This document shows, in pieces, positions 55,001 to 64,000 of a DNA stretch of 64,000 nucleotides. Source of the stretch: Cyanophora paradoxa (taxonomy: Eukaryota > Glaucocystophyceae > Cyanophorales > Cyanophoraceae); NCBI GenBank assembly GCA_004431415.1, contig QPMI01000182.1, forward strand, positions 92,235-156,234, in the 5' to 3' direction. The translations under genes were made by a program, and so were the position numbers. Each line of letters begins with the position of its first letter. Position 1 is the first letter of the stretch. Below the pieces are notes generated by a model. The model was given only the letters and a program-made list of their open reading frames with translations. It was not told the DNA's origin and did no database searches.

Positions 55001-58000
55001 TCGATATCACATGCATGAATTCGAAAACGTATGTTCGATTTTATAATTAATACAAATCTGCCACGGCTGCGGACCGCGGTGCTGGCGGCTCTTGCGGGGG
55101 TCGAGCTGCGTGAAGAACTTGAAGAGTCGCCGCTGGTCCGCCTCCGAGATCCCCAGCCCCGCGTCTGCCGGCGAGGCGCATGAGGATCAGTTGGGAAGCT
55201 TGAGGGTCACATGCGCATGCGAAGCGGGCGGGCCGGTGACGGTGATGCGGAAGAGGGTGCGGCCGTCGGCGTCGGGCGACCCCTCCGCCTCCACCTGCGC
55301 CCGTCAAGGGGCCTCGCGCCCGGCCCGGCGCGAGCGGGCGGGCCCGGCCTGAGTAGCGGCGCGCACCTCCAAAATGACGCGCCCCTCTTCGGAGAACTTC
55401 GTCCCGTCTGCGGCCCACTTGTGAGTTGCGATGTCGATGGAAATTCGGACACGGTTTGTGTGCGCGCGCACTGCCGACGAGGTTGATGGCCACCTGATCC
55501 GGTGGAGGGCGCCGGCGTTAGCGGCCGCGAGATCCGCCACAAAAACCAGAAGTTTAAACCGGGCGGCACGGAGCGCATGAGGCACCTGGCGGATGCGGCT
55601 CTTGTCGCTGACGATGAAGCGCGGCACGCCGGCCTTCATCTGCAATGCGTCGCGGGCCGCGCGTTGGTGATTTATCGAGCCGGAGATCGAGAGCAGGAGA
55701 GGCGGACGCGGAGCTGGAGGGCGAGGTTGCTCCGCGAGGCCACGGGCCACCTGCGCGCGCCCCCGAGTCCGTCAGAGGCGCGCAAGCGCTGCTGGCCATG
55801 GGGCGCCAGGTACGGGCCGGGGCGCACAGCATGTCCATGACCTCCTCGGCGGCGGAGCGGAGGTCCATGGGGGCGACGGCGATACGGAGCTGGTTGCCGC
55901 GCTCCACGGCGCTCGCGTCCAGCACCTCGCTCACCAGGTCCACCAGCCTGCCCGGCGCGTGAGCGCGCGGGATCCGAACCTAGATAGAGGGAGGGGGCGG
56001 ACGCTTGGCCGCAGGAGCGGATGACGGAGAGGTACTCGCGCTGCTCGATGGAGGGCTTCATGTCGAGCAGCAGGTCTGTGATCCCGATCACCGCCTGCAT
56101 CGGCGTCCGCATCTCGTGCGTGATCACTGCCCCCCGCGAGCGTTAGGACGAGCGTTAGGACGCAGGCGCGAAAATCTGCAATCGAGGCGCGAAAATCGCA
56201 AGCGAGGCGCGAAAATCGCGCGGACCGGAGAGGAAGTCGGCCTTGGCGCGGGCGTCCTGCTGGGCCTGGAGGAGAATTCGAACGATGCGCGCGTGATTAG
56301 CTGCAGGTAAAGGCGTACAATTTCCGATCTTGGAGCGTACCTGTTGGGCCAGGGCGGCGTGCGCCAGCGCCACACCGACGACCTGCAAGGGGATGCAGCT
56401 CATGATCAGGAGCGATTGTCCGTGCGCATGAAGCTGCGTGCATGAAGCGATTTGGAGCTGATAGATAGATAGATTCTTGATATTTATTTAGAGCATAGAT
56501 TGCAACCGTTGCGCTTTGGCGCGCCTCGCAGGCGTCCTCGAAGAGGGCGAGCTCGGCCGGCTTGAAAGTCCGCCCCGCCTCGTTCCACTTCACCTGCGCA
56601 AATGCGTGCCGCGCGGTAAGGGCTCGAGGCCGGGGGCGGCCGCGGGGGCGCGCGGGGCGCTGCGGAGTGCTCGGGCGCGCGGAGCACAGCCTACAACTGC
56701 GGCTGCGGATCGACGTCCGGGAGTTCAAACGCGAACACAGATTGTAAAATTCTCCAAGTCTTAACTCCACCAAAAGTGAATTTCGAATGTCGTTCGCGTT
56801 GCGAAATACCAGAAACGAACGGAACGGCGGCGCACCGTGAATATTCCGTTGATCTGCGAGCAGACTCGTACATTCAGCATAAAGCGCGCGGGCAAGAGGC
56901 GCACGGCGCATGCATAATAAGCTGCCGGACCGTACCTGGCCGTCGGCGGTGGATGTGATGCGGGCCAGCATGGAGCGGACGCCGAGCTTCCGGACGGCGG
57001 CCACAGTGGTCTCGTCCGCCAGGCCCTCGGGGCCGTGCGGCTCCTCGCCCGCCCAGTCCTGATCATCGCGTGCCGCGGTGCCATGGGTAGCGTTTGAATT
57101 CAGAGAAACCGAACTCTAGAAAGCTTGATTCACACTCGCCTGCGCCTTGAGCATGTCTTCGATCTGGACCGTCTCGTGCGGCCGCGACTTCGCCAGCGCC
57201 TGCGCGAAGTTAGACGTCGCAAAACGGCTTACTTTGCTTCGAATTCGATCCCGCGCGGCACCTCGAAGCGGCGGCGGAAGACGGGCCAGATGGAGGGGTC
57301 GGCCTCGTTCGGCCCGCCCTCGGGGCAGATGGCGACGTCCGTCACGCAGATCTCCCCCTCCCCGCCGACGGCGGCCGCCGCCCCACGACCGGGCCCACGC
57401 CCGCGGCCCTCGCGCTCCGGATCGGGACACGCCCCGCTGGGCTGCCTGCTGACCGTCATAATCTCGACGACGTCGGCCCCGTACGCCTCCCGCAGCAGCT
57501 TCGCCGTCGTCTCGATCACCCTGCGCGCCCAGGCTCGCACGTCAACAGCAGCGCAGCAACCGCTAAGCAGAGAGCACGGGCACCTCCTGCTCTCGAGCGT
57601 CGAGCGGATGTCCTTCGTCATAGACCGCAGCAGCTCCGCCCGCGAGAGCTGCGCCGAACCTTCAGGATGCGCCTTCGGAATTCGACGCAAAATGAAGCGT
57701 AATAGTCAGTCACCTCGCTCTGCAGGAGGCGGTTGCGCGATTCCAGCCTTCGAATCAAGCTGTCCTGTCCGATCTGCGCGCGGGACCAGTTCATTGTTCT
57801 TAATTTCACTCATATCCAGACATAGCAAACTCATGATCACCGCGTGGCCGATCTGATCTCTGCGAGTGGACACACCAATTCAGAGATCGGCGGCGGGCAT
57901 CGCGTGCATTTGGCTAAATTCAAATCGAGAAACAACGCACGTGAGGCACTGGAAGATGGAGAGCTCGTGCTTGGAGAGGGCCCGCGGCCTCAGCCAGCCG

Positions 58001-60676
58001 ATCGTCACCAGGCCCGTCGCCTGTCAGCCCGGATGGAGCTGCGTGAGGGCCCGCGCGCGCAGGCGCCAACAACGTTGACGCAGGGCGTGCACCTGCTCGG
58101 CGAGCTCGAGGGCGCGCTCGATGGCGCAGTGGACGCCGAGGGGCTCGGCCCACGCGACGATGCTCGCGAAGTCCTCCGCGGGGACCTGGCGAGAGACAGG
58201 AGACGATCATGCATCCGAGTACGAGTGCGGATCCGGACTCCGGGTTCGGATGCGGAGTCGCGCGCGCGGCGGGCAGAATTCGAAGCGCGCCTCTTCCGCC
58301 ATGTTTCGGTAAAACGACGTGTGCCCGTCCATCGTAAGCGTGCGCTGCGGACCGTAGGGTCGGATCGCGCGTGCACGCGCTCCGATCCTCATGATCACGC
58401 TTCGATATCGATTCTCGCGAACGCGCACCGCGAGTCGGCGGAGGACGGCGGGGGAGTGTGGCGTAAGGACAGATTCTTCCACCTCCGTTGTGCCAGAGCG
58501 CAAAAGATACTGCGCAGAGCTCGTGATCAGCAGGCCGGTCGAGCCGGAGGCAGGACCGAAGGCGGGCCGCTGGGGCGCACGTAGCGCTCAACGGGGCTGC
58601 TGTTCGCCTCCTCGCCCTCCGAGACCGAGTGGATGGCAACGACGTCGGCCTTAATAAGCATTGTCAGTGCTGGATACGAATGCGAAGTTGAGGTGCGAAA
58701 CCTTAAAGCAGAAATTTCGCACCTGGAAGAGGTCCCGGATGCGCCCTGCCACGTCGCGGAGAATTTCGCGCAGGCCCAGCTGCCTGCGCCGTTGCGAGAT
58801 TGGCTCGTTCGAATCGCGCAGCAGCGCGATCCGCGGCCGGGCACGGGCCAGAGCGCACGCTCGCATGCCACGGGCGATGTCCCGCAGAAGGGCCTCGCTC
58901 AGGAGCCAGCTCTCCAGCCGCGTCGTCCGATCCGCCAGCTGGAGACTCATTTCAGAGCACAGCAGCGCGAACCGCGATCCAGAGCGAGCAGTATACGTAG
59001 CGGAAGGTCTAGATCTAGACAGCCGTGATTTTTTACCTGGCCCTGCAGCGTCTGCGCCCGCGAAGACAGCTCTTCGAGCGTTGCCCAGGCGACCGCCTGC
59101 GCGTGCGCGTGCGACATGCGAAGTCAAAGTAAGAGAGTCGTCGTCCTGATCAAGCCCTCCCCGGGCCCTCCGGCGATGCGCGCACCCGGGTCGGGTCTTG
59201 CGATTGCTTTCCAGATACGACTAAGGAGAGCTCGACTGCCGGGAAAGTGCATAATGATTAAAATACAGCTTCGCTTCGCTGAGGCGCGAATTTGATCATG
59301 ATCCGAGCCTTGCGATCGGCGCGCGCACTCTCGGCGGCAAGGGAGGCGAGGGCGGTCCGGTCGATAGCGGCGCAGTCGCAGCCGAGGTCCTCGAGGACGC
59401 GGAGGAGGCCCTCCATCGGCCCCGCCCCCGCCACCGCGTCCCTGCCCCCACGGGCACCGGCCCGGTTAACGTTCACATCAGCGACTCTGACAGGGCACGA
59501 CGGGGCCGGGGGCCGAGAGCTTCGGACCGTAGGGAGGGGCGCTTGCGCGGCTTCGGGGCCCCCGGCCACGCCACCGGCGAAGTCGACGCCGAATCGCGAG
59601 GGGCGGGCTCCGAGGCCCACACGAGCGCAAGCGACATGCCAACTGCACGCGCACGGCGCGAAAGCGTCAGTTGGGGTGCACTCGCGAGTCGACGCGCGCG
59701 CGAAACTGCGCATGCGCGCGCACCGCAGTCTCCGACGGCTCCGAGGACGGCGCGATTCTCTGCAGTGAAGGGCCGGCCGGGAGCGCGCGAGTGGACGGCG
59801 ACGAGGGCCCACGGCTGCGGCAGAAAGTCGAACGTGCGGCGCGAATTCGAAGCCTCAAGCTTTAAGTCAAATATATGTATATATAGCTACTCACCGTGCC
59901 GAAGGCGGAGCACAGGCGCCAGATGCAGGGCCCGGCGCCCACCTTCTCTGCGATGCTCGCCGCGCGCCCCGGCTCGAGCTCTCGGCCCGCGAGCGCCGCT
60001 CCTCCGTCGGGCACTTCGTAGATCGGATCGCGCTCGGAAAGGTTCGCCAGGGCCAGCTGCACCAGCTCTTCCGGATACTCGTCGCTGCGATGCCGCGCGA
60101 GGGGGCAGATGAGCAGCGCCGATCGCGACACAATGCGAAGTCGAGGAGGGCCTCGCTTTCGTACGCGTGTGATATGCGTACCAAATGACGTGCGGATCCG
60201 GAGATCTCGAGCCCGCGGTGGCGACGTGGGCGCCAATGCCCACTTCAGCGGGATCGCAGTGCGGCGCCGGCGTAAGGTGCACGACGAAGGCGCTGTCTGC
60301 GTTCAGAGTCTCTTTCAGCAGCTCCGCCATCAGCCCGAGCTTGCATCTGAGGGCCGCAAGTTGCGCCAGCCGCGCGAATCAAAACTGTGATGCGCCGAGC
60401 CGGCGGCGCGGCCCGATTTTGCGCAAAAACGATCATTTATTGTCAATAAAGAGTAATTCCGGCGTCGTTCTTCCCCGTCCGGCATCGGGCGCACCCGAAC
60501 GACGGCGCGCCCTGCTCCTCGCCGAATGCAACCTGCGCCTCTCCCTGCCACCCCGCGCTCGGCGCTTTGTACTTGTGCATCGCGACGTTGCAGACTGTTG
60601 AAGAGAGACCGAGAAGCGCCGAGGCTCTTCGGGCGGCGTGGCGCGCGGCGCCGTTAACGTTGACGCCCGACTCCAT
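52060..60676 (-). CDS. Hybrid sensor histidine kinase with three GAF-like regions and a receiver
   Basis: ATG at 60,676; many small exons, mostly GTGCGC donors. In order: GAF-like 1 at about 60,345-59,890 (KLGLMAELLKETLNADSAFV); GAF-like 2 at about 58,660-57,950 (ADVVAIHSVSEGEEANSS; TGLVTIGWLRPRALSKHELS); a short coiled coil; GAF-like 3 at about 57,550-56,490 (VIETTAKLLREAYGADVVEI; FKPAELALFEDACE). HisKA follows with phospho-His in ITHEMRTPMQ near 56,117. HATPase has an N-box joined across an intron (INLVGNGTKFSEEG), G1 DAGLGI near 55,150 and G2 GVGQLHIAEAL near 54,890. The C-terminal receiver has acidic pair ED, DLLLSDIMMPRMDGLE with the Asp codon split by an intron (52,995/52,888), and FLA-KPV. 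A weak receiver-like stretch lies between (about 54,600-54,150). No membrane segment, so cytosolic; the ligand is unknown. Confidence 0.75.
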
Positions 60677-61876
60677 CTTCGCGCTGCGAATTCGAAGCCG
60701 TGCGCGCGATGCTTAAAGAGAAAGGCCCGGCTCCGGAATCCGGCGCGCCGGGCGGGACAGCACCGACGAGAAATTCAACCGGCCGCTCTCTCTCGGTACC
60801 CCAGTGCTTGAGGAGCTTGAGTCGATCTAGGCCTCCAACCCTGTACGAGAGTCGACGTCTAGCTCGAGCTCCTCTAGATCTATGCTAGCTTAGCTAGCTT
60901 GCGAGCTCGATCCTCTATATAGCTACCGCTCATCTCCTCTATATTATGATTATTTCTTCTATTTTTTTAGGTCTTCGAATTCCTCCTCTTCTAGATCTCC
61001 TGCATGCATATGTGAGTCCAGCTAGCCTAGTAGCGCTAGCTAGCGCTCGAGCCCCTCCTCTAGCTCTAGCTAGCGCTAGCTCATTTCGCATGCATTATAT
61101 ATATGGACCTAGGCCTGCCAGCTCATGCCGGTATATATATAATAAAGCGAGCTAGCTTCATGCACTGCGGCATGTATACGTATACGTACAGCATGCAGCG
61201 CTTGCGAGATCTGACTTTGCACCGTACAGCCGTGGCCATGGCACATTTCCATCGGACCTGATCCGCGGGGCCGATGATAATGATCGGTAAATAGCAGGCG
61301 TGGTCGTGCCGCTCGTGCGCCGGCGCCACCGATCGCGAGCTCGAGCAGCACGGTCAGGGCGAAGGTACGGTCCGCCGGGTCCGGTCCGTCGCGCGGCGCT
61401 TAGAATATATAAATGCGCGATTTTAGAATGCTCGAGCAGCCAGAGACACTGAGAGTCAAGCTCCGATCGCGATGCTCTCTCATCTCATAGTTGATAATAT
61501 TCTAAGGCCGCTAGCTGACGTCGCGCCCCGGCCCGCGCGGGCCGCGCCGCCGCAGGCCCTGAGGCCGGGCAGCAGGCCCGGCCGCCCGGGCTCCCTTCTG
61601 CGGGCCCCCCTCCTCATGCCATGATGTGATCATGATCTGGACTCAGGAGGTCTCCCACCGCCTCGCGTACTAGTAACACACTGATGATGACGAAATCGTC
61701 ATTCTTACTACTGTAAGTTACTACGGTTAGTATTAAATTAAAGTGACTGTCACAGTGTCGAGTCACTACTACTCACTAGCAGTGTAGCACTAGTACTGTC
61801 GACGTTGAACCGTAACTTGCACATTGAACGTTAACGTACGGTCGCCGACTCGCCGTTAACGTTGCCGTTGCAGTCT

Positions 61877-61943
61877 TGCAAATTGCAATTTGCAAGTTGC
61901 AACTCTTTTTTTTTAGAGTTGCAAGTTGCAACTTGCAACTCTT
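61877..61943. repeat. Inverted repeat / hairpin with T-run loop
   Basis: TTGCAAGTTGCAACTCT, then a run of eight T, then AGAGTTGCAAGTTGCAA. The arms are perfectly complementary over 17 bases. Confidence 0.75.
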
Positions 61944-61971
61944 GCATTTGCAAGTTTTTTGCGGCCCTAAT

Positions 61972-62115
61972 TTTATAATATTCCATCCCAAACTTAGCCG
62001 GGCCTATCGGAGCAGATTGTTTTCCCGAGGTTTATACCCGATTCACTCCAATAATATTCCATCCATATCTTAATTAGCCGGGCCTATCAGAGCAGACTGT
62101 TTTTCCAAGGTCTAC
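61972..62115 (+). repeat. Two tandem copies of an approximately 80-bp unit
   Basis: The unit contains AATATTCCATCC, then TTAGCCGGGCCTATC and GAGCAGA-TGTTTT. The copies begin near 61,975 and 62,051. Confidence 0.7.
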
Positions 62116-62772
62116 CCGAGTGGTAGGCGACTCTAAGGCGAGTACGTATGAAGAAAAAAGCCTCCCATAAAAAAACGCGAAAATAAGCGAGCCAATGCCG
62201 GAGCCATGGTCGGTTTAATTTGTACCCGGTAAAGTTAGTCCTCGGTTCGAATCCGGAGACGGACCGGACCCGCTGCAATTGTGCAGAGGCCTCAGCGGCA
62301 TTGGCGGGCGCGCGGCGCGGGGCCCCGGCAGCAACAGCAACGCTTAGCTAGCAAGCTTCGAATCCCTTCCATGCAGGATATCGATCATGCAGGCGTCGAT
62401 GCACGATGAGCAGCGCGCTAGCAGCCCTGGCAGTGAGCAGTAAGCACCCCCGGGCCCGGACCCGCGGAACTAGCTAGGTTGCATCGGGACGCCTAGCCGC
62501 CCTCCGCAGCTTGCCGCGCGCGCGGCACGCCCGGGCCGGCCTTTAAAGAGCTTAGATCAACGTTGGCGTTACCGCTTCTTTCCTCGCGAGGCAGTCAGCG
62601 CCCCTCAGCTGCAGCGCCTTCCCCAGCGGCTATCCCTGAAACGCCGCGCCGATGGTAGCGGAGCTCGCGGAGAGCTCTAGATCTGGAAGTTGACCGCCGC
62701 GCTGGTGCGGCACCACTGGCCCGCACCTCGGTAGCTCTGCAGCGCTAGCGAGCCGTAGGTGCGCTAGAAGCG

Positions 62773-64000
62773 ATGGGCCCTGTGCGCGTCGCGCCCGTCG
62801 CGGCGGATCCGTCTTCGGAACCCGCGACGGGGCCGGAGGCGCGGCATTCAGCTGGGGCGGTGCCGTTGCCGCGGCCTGGGCCATCGGGGGCCGTGCTGGC
62901 GTCCGAGGTGCTGAGCCTCGATGGCGCAATCGATGGCGCAACGGTGGAGCAGCGCCCCGCGGTGCTCCGGTCGCCCGGGCGGCTGCCGCCAGTGGTCTCG
63001 CGGGCCCACGAGCTCGAGCACCCGCCCCACGTGCACCCGGGCGCGACGGGACCCGCGGAGGAAGACCTGCCTCCGATTCGCGTGCTCTCCATCGGTGCGC
63101 CCCCGCGCGCCCGACCCGAGCCGGTCCGCGCTGACCCGAGCCGGCACGCGCACGCGCGCAGACGGCGGGGCAGGTTCGAGCCCAAACGCCCCCGCCAGCC
63201 CGCGCTCGCGCCGCGCTGGTCCCGCTCTGACGCCCCTCGGGCAGCGGAGGGTCTTGCAGCAGCCAAAATACTGCAGTGCGCCCCGCCCGCCTCCCCGCCC
63301 CGCCCCGCCCCGCCCCGCACCCGCGTTAAGCGCGCCCCCTCCCCGCAGGCACGTAGCGGCTCAAAGCGGCCGGGTACGACCCTCCTCGCTTGCAGGGCGA
63401 CCCTCCCCCGCCCCGCCGCTCACCGCTCGCCCCCCCTCCCCCACCCCCCGCAGGCCGTCCACGAGCTGTTCGACGTCGTGACAGGTCGGAGTCGCCGCAA
63501 TGCCGGTCCCGCGGGCCGGGGGGCGGGGCTGAGCTGGGGCGCGCGCAGGGACTGGCATGGGATCGCTGGTCGTGTGCGTCGTGTTCGGAATCCGCCCCGA
63601 CGGGCGCCCCCTCGTCCCCGCCGCCCACCTCGTCTCCACCCTCCTCACCAGGCGCCCCCGCCCCCCGCCCCGCCGCCCCCGCCTCCCTCTGACCCCGCCC
63701 CGCAGCCTGCCCCTCGTCTTCTCCAAGAAGAAGCGGTACCTTCCCCCCCGCGCCTGCCTTGGCGCCCCCGTCTCTCGCCGACAGGACGCGTCATCACAGG
63801 GCACCCGCTGCGCTCTCCGGCGCGGCGCCCGCGGCGCCACGCTTCAACGAGGCGCGCCCCCCGTACCCCCCGCGCCGTCCCCTCCGATACCCCCCCAGGG
63901 CCCGCTGGAGGGGGTACTGCGGGAGGCGGTGGGGGACCTGCGGCTCAGCGACCTCGGCGCCTTCGTGCGCATCTTCCACCCTCCTCTACCCCCCTCCTCT
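62773..64000 (+). CDS. 5' part of an unrecognised multi-exon gene, cut by the window end
   Basis: ATG at 62,773 opens MGPVRVAPVAADPSSEPATG, and the frame continues to a GTGCGCCCC donor near 63,094 (LPPIRVLSI). Later coding pieces are AVHELFDVVTG near 63,453-63,484, MGSLVVCVVFGIRPDGRPLV with PAAHLVSTLLT near 63,557-63,650 (AG|GCGCCC donor), LPLVFSKKKR near 63,707-63,737, and GPLEGVLREAVGDLRLSDLG with AFVRIFH to the end. Intervening introns are short and C-rich. No domain is recognised. It is divergent from the histidine kinase, with about 2.1 kb between starts. Confidence 0.5.
   Translation, partial: MGPVRVAPVAADPSSEPATGPEARHSAGAVPLPRPGPSGAVLASEVLSLDGAIDGATVEQRPAVLRSPGRLPPVVSRAHELEHPPHVHPGATGPAEEDLPPIRVLSIGAPPRARPEPVRADPSRHAHARRRRGRFEPKRPRQPALAPRWSRSDAPRAAEGLAAAKILQCAPPASPPRPAPPRTRVKRAPSPQARSGSKRPGTTLLACRATLPRPAAHRSPPLPHPPQAVHELFDVVTGRSRRNAGPAGRGAGLSWGARRDWHGIAGRVRRVRNPPRRAPPRPRRPPRLHPPHQAPPPPAPPPPPPSDPAPQPAPRLLQEEAVPSPPRLPWRPRLSPTGRVITGHPLRSPARRPRRHASTRRAPRTPRAVPSDTPPGPAGGGTAGGGGGPAAQRPRRLRAHLPPSSTPLL

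Larger units (their letters stand above)
60677..62772. other. Intergenic region between divergent genes
   Basis: No gene. It holds dense GCTAGC/AGCTAG palindromes at 60,880-61,090, a perfect hairpin near 61,877-61,943 and an 85-bp tandem repeat at about 61,975-62,110. A GGTTCGAATCC word at 62,243 lacks the rest of a tRNA. Confidence 0.5.

Noticed and set aside
62200-62260. tRNA gene suggested by GGTTCGAATCC
   Set aside because: No upstream D-arm or anticodon arm within 80 bases.

Overview
This is GC-rich nuclear DNA from a eukaryote, most likely a unicellular alga or other protist. The evidence is many short-intron genes with GT-AG and some GC-AG introns, a multi-exon hybrid sensor histidine kinase (a family absent from animals), F-box and RING proteins, LTR retroelements, MITE-like elements and very long (TA)n and poly-C tracts. 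The phylum cannot be fixed from the sequence; haptophyte, stramenopile and chlorophyte algae all fit. Nothing suggests a bacterial chromosome. All gene models below were spliced by eye from reading frame, splice sites and codon phase.

Layout. (1) 1-6.7 kb, minus strand: a gag-like protein with a CCHC zinc knuckle, followed by further frames broken by one-base shifts and running off the left edge; probably a retroelement whose polymerase lies outside the window. (2) 7.49-11.47 kb: an element bounded by long imperfect inverted repeats, with three intronless minus-strand ORFs, the first carrying an HNH-endonuclease-like zinc/VDH/LCxxCN pattern. (3) 11.5-13.4 kb: AT-richer DNA with MITEs. (4) 13.4-14.8 kb, a five-exon gene; 15.2-17.1 kb, a proline-rich minus-strand gene; 18.2-19.4 and 26.6-27.9 kb, two diverged copies of one duplicated locus. 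(5) 21.9-25.0 kb: an eleven-exon gene for a 620-residue coiled-coil protein with hydrophobic C-terminal segments. (6) 28.0-28.4 kb: a TIR element built around a 49-bp minisatellite. (7) 28.7-31.9 kb: a minus-strand multi-exon gene of lower GC with ordinary splice donors. (8) 31,980-42,341: a complete 10.36-kb LTR element with identical 283-bp LTRs and a 5-bp target duplication but no recognisable polymerase. (9) 43.85-46.57 kb minus, a RING-finger protein kinase whose DFG motif is lost; 47.2-50.9 kb plus, a 15-exon F-box/LRR-like gene. These two are divergent, 642 bp apart. (10) 52.06-60.68 kb minus: a hybrid histidine kinase with three GAF-like regions, HisKA, HATPase and a receiver. (11) 62.77 kb to the right edge, plus: the 5' part of an unrecognised gene.

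The host genes share an unusual donor consensus, GTGCG(C/T), and a subset of AG|GC donors. The gene at 28.7-31.9 kb does not follow this, which marks it as possibly foreign. The F-box and RING/kinase proteins are plausible ubiquitin-pathway components; the histidine kinase would be a cytosolic signal sensor with an attached phosphoacceptor domain. The best candidates for something undescribed are the inverted-repeat element with the HNH-like ORF and the young polymerase-less LTR element.
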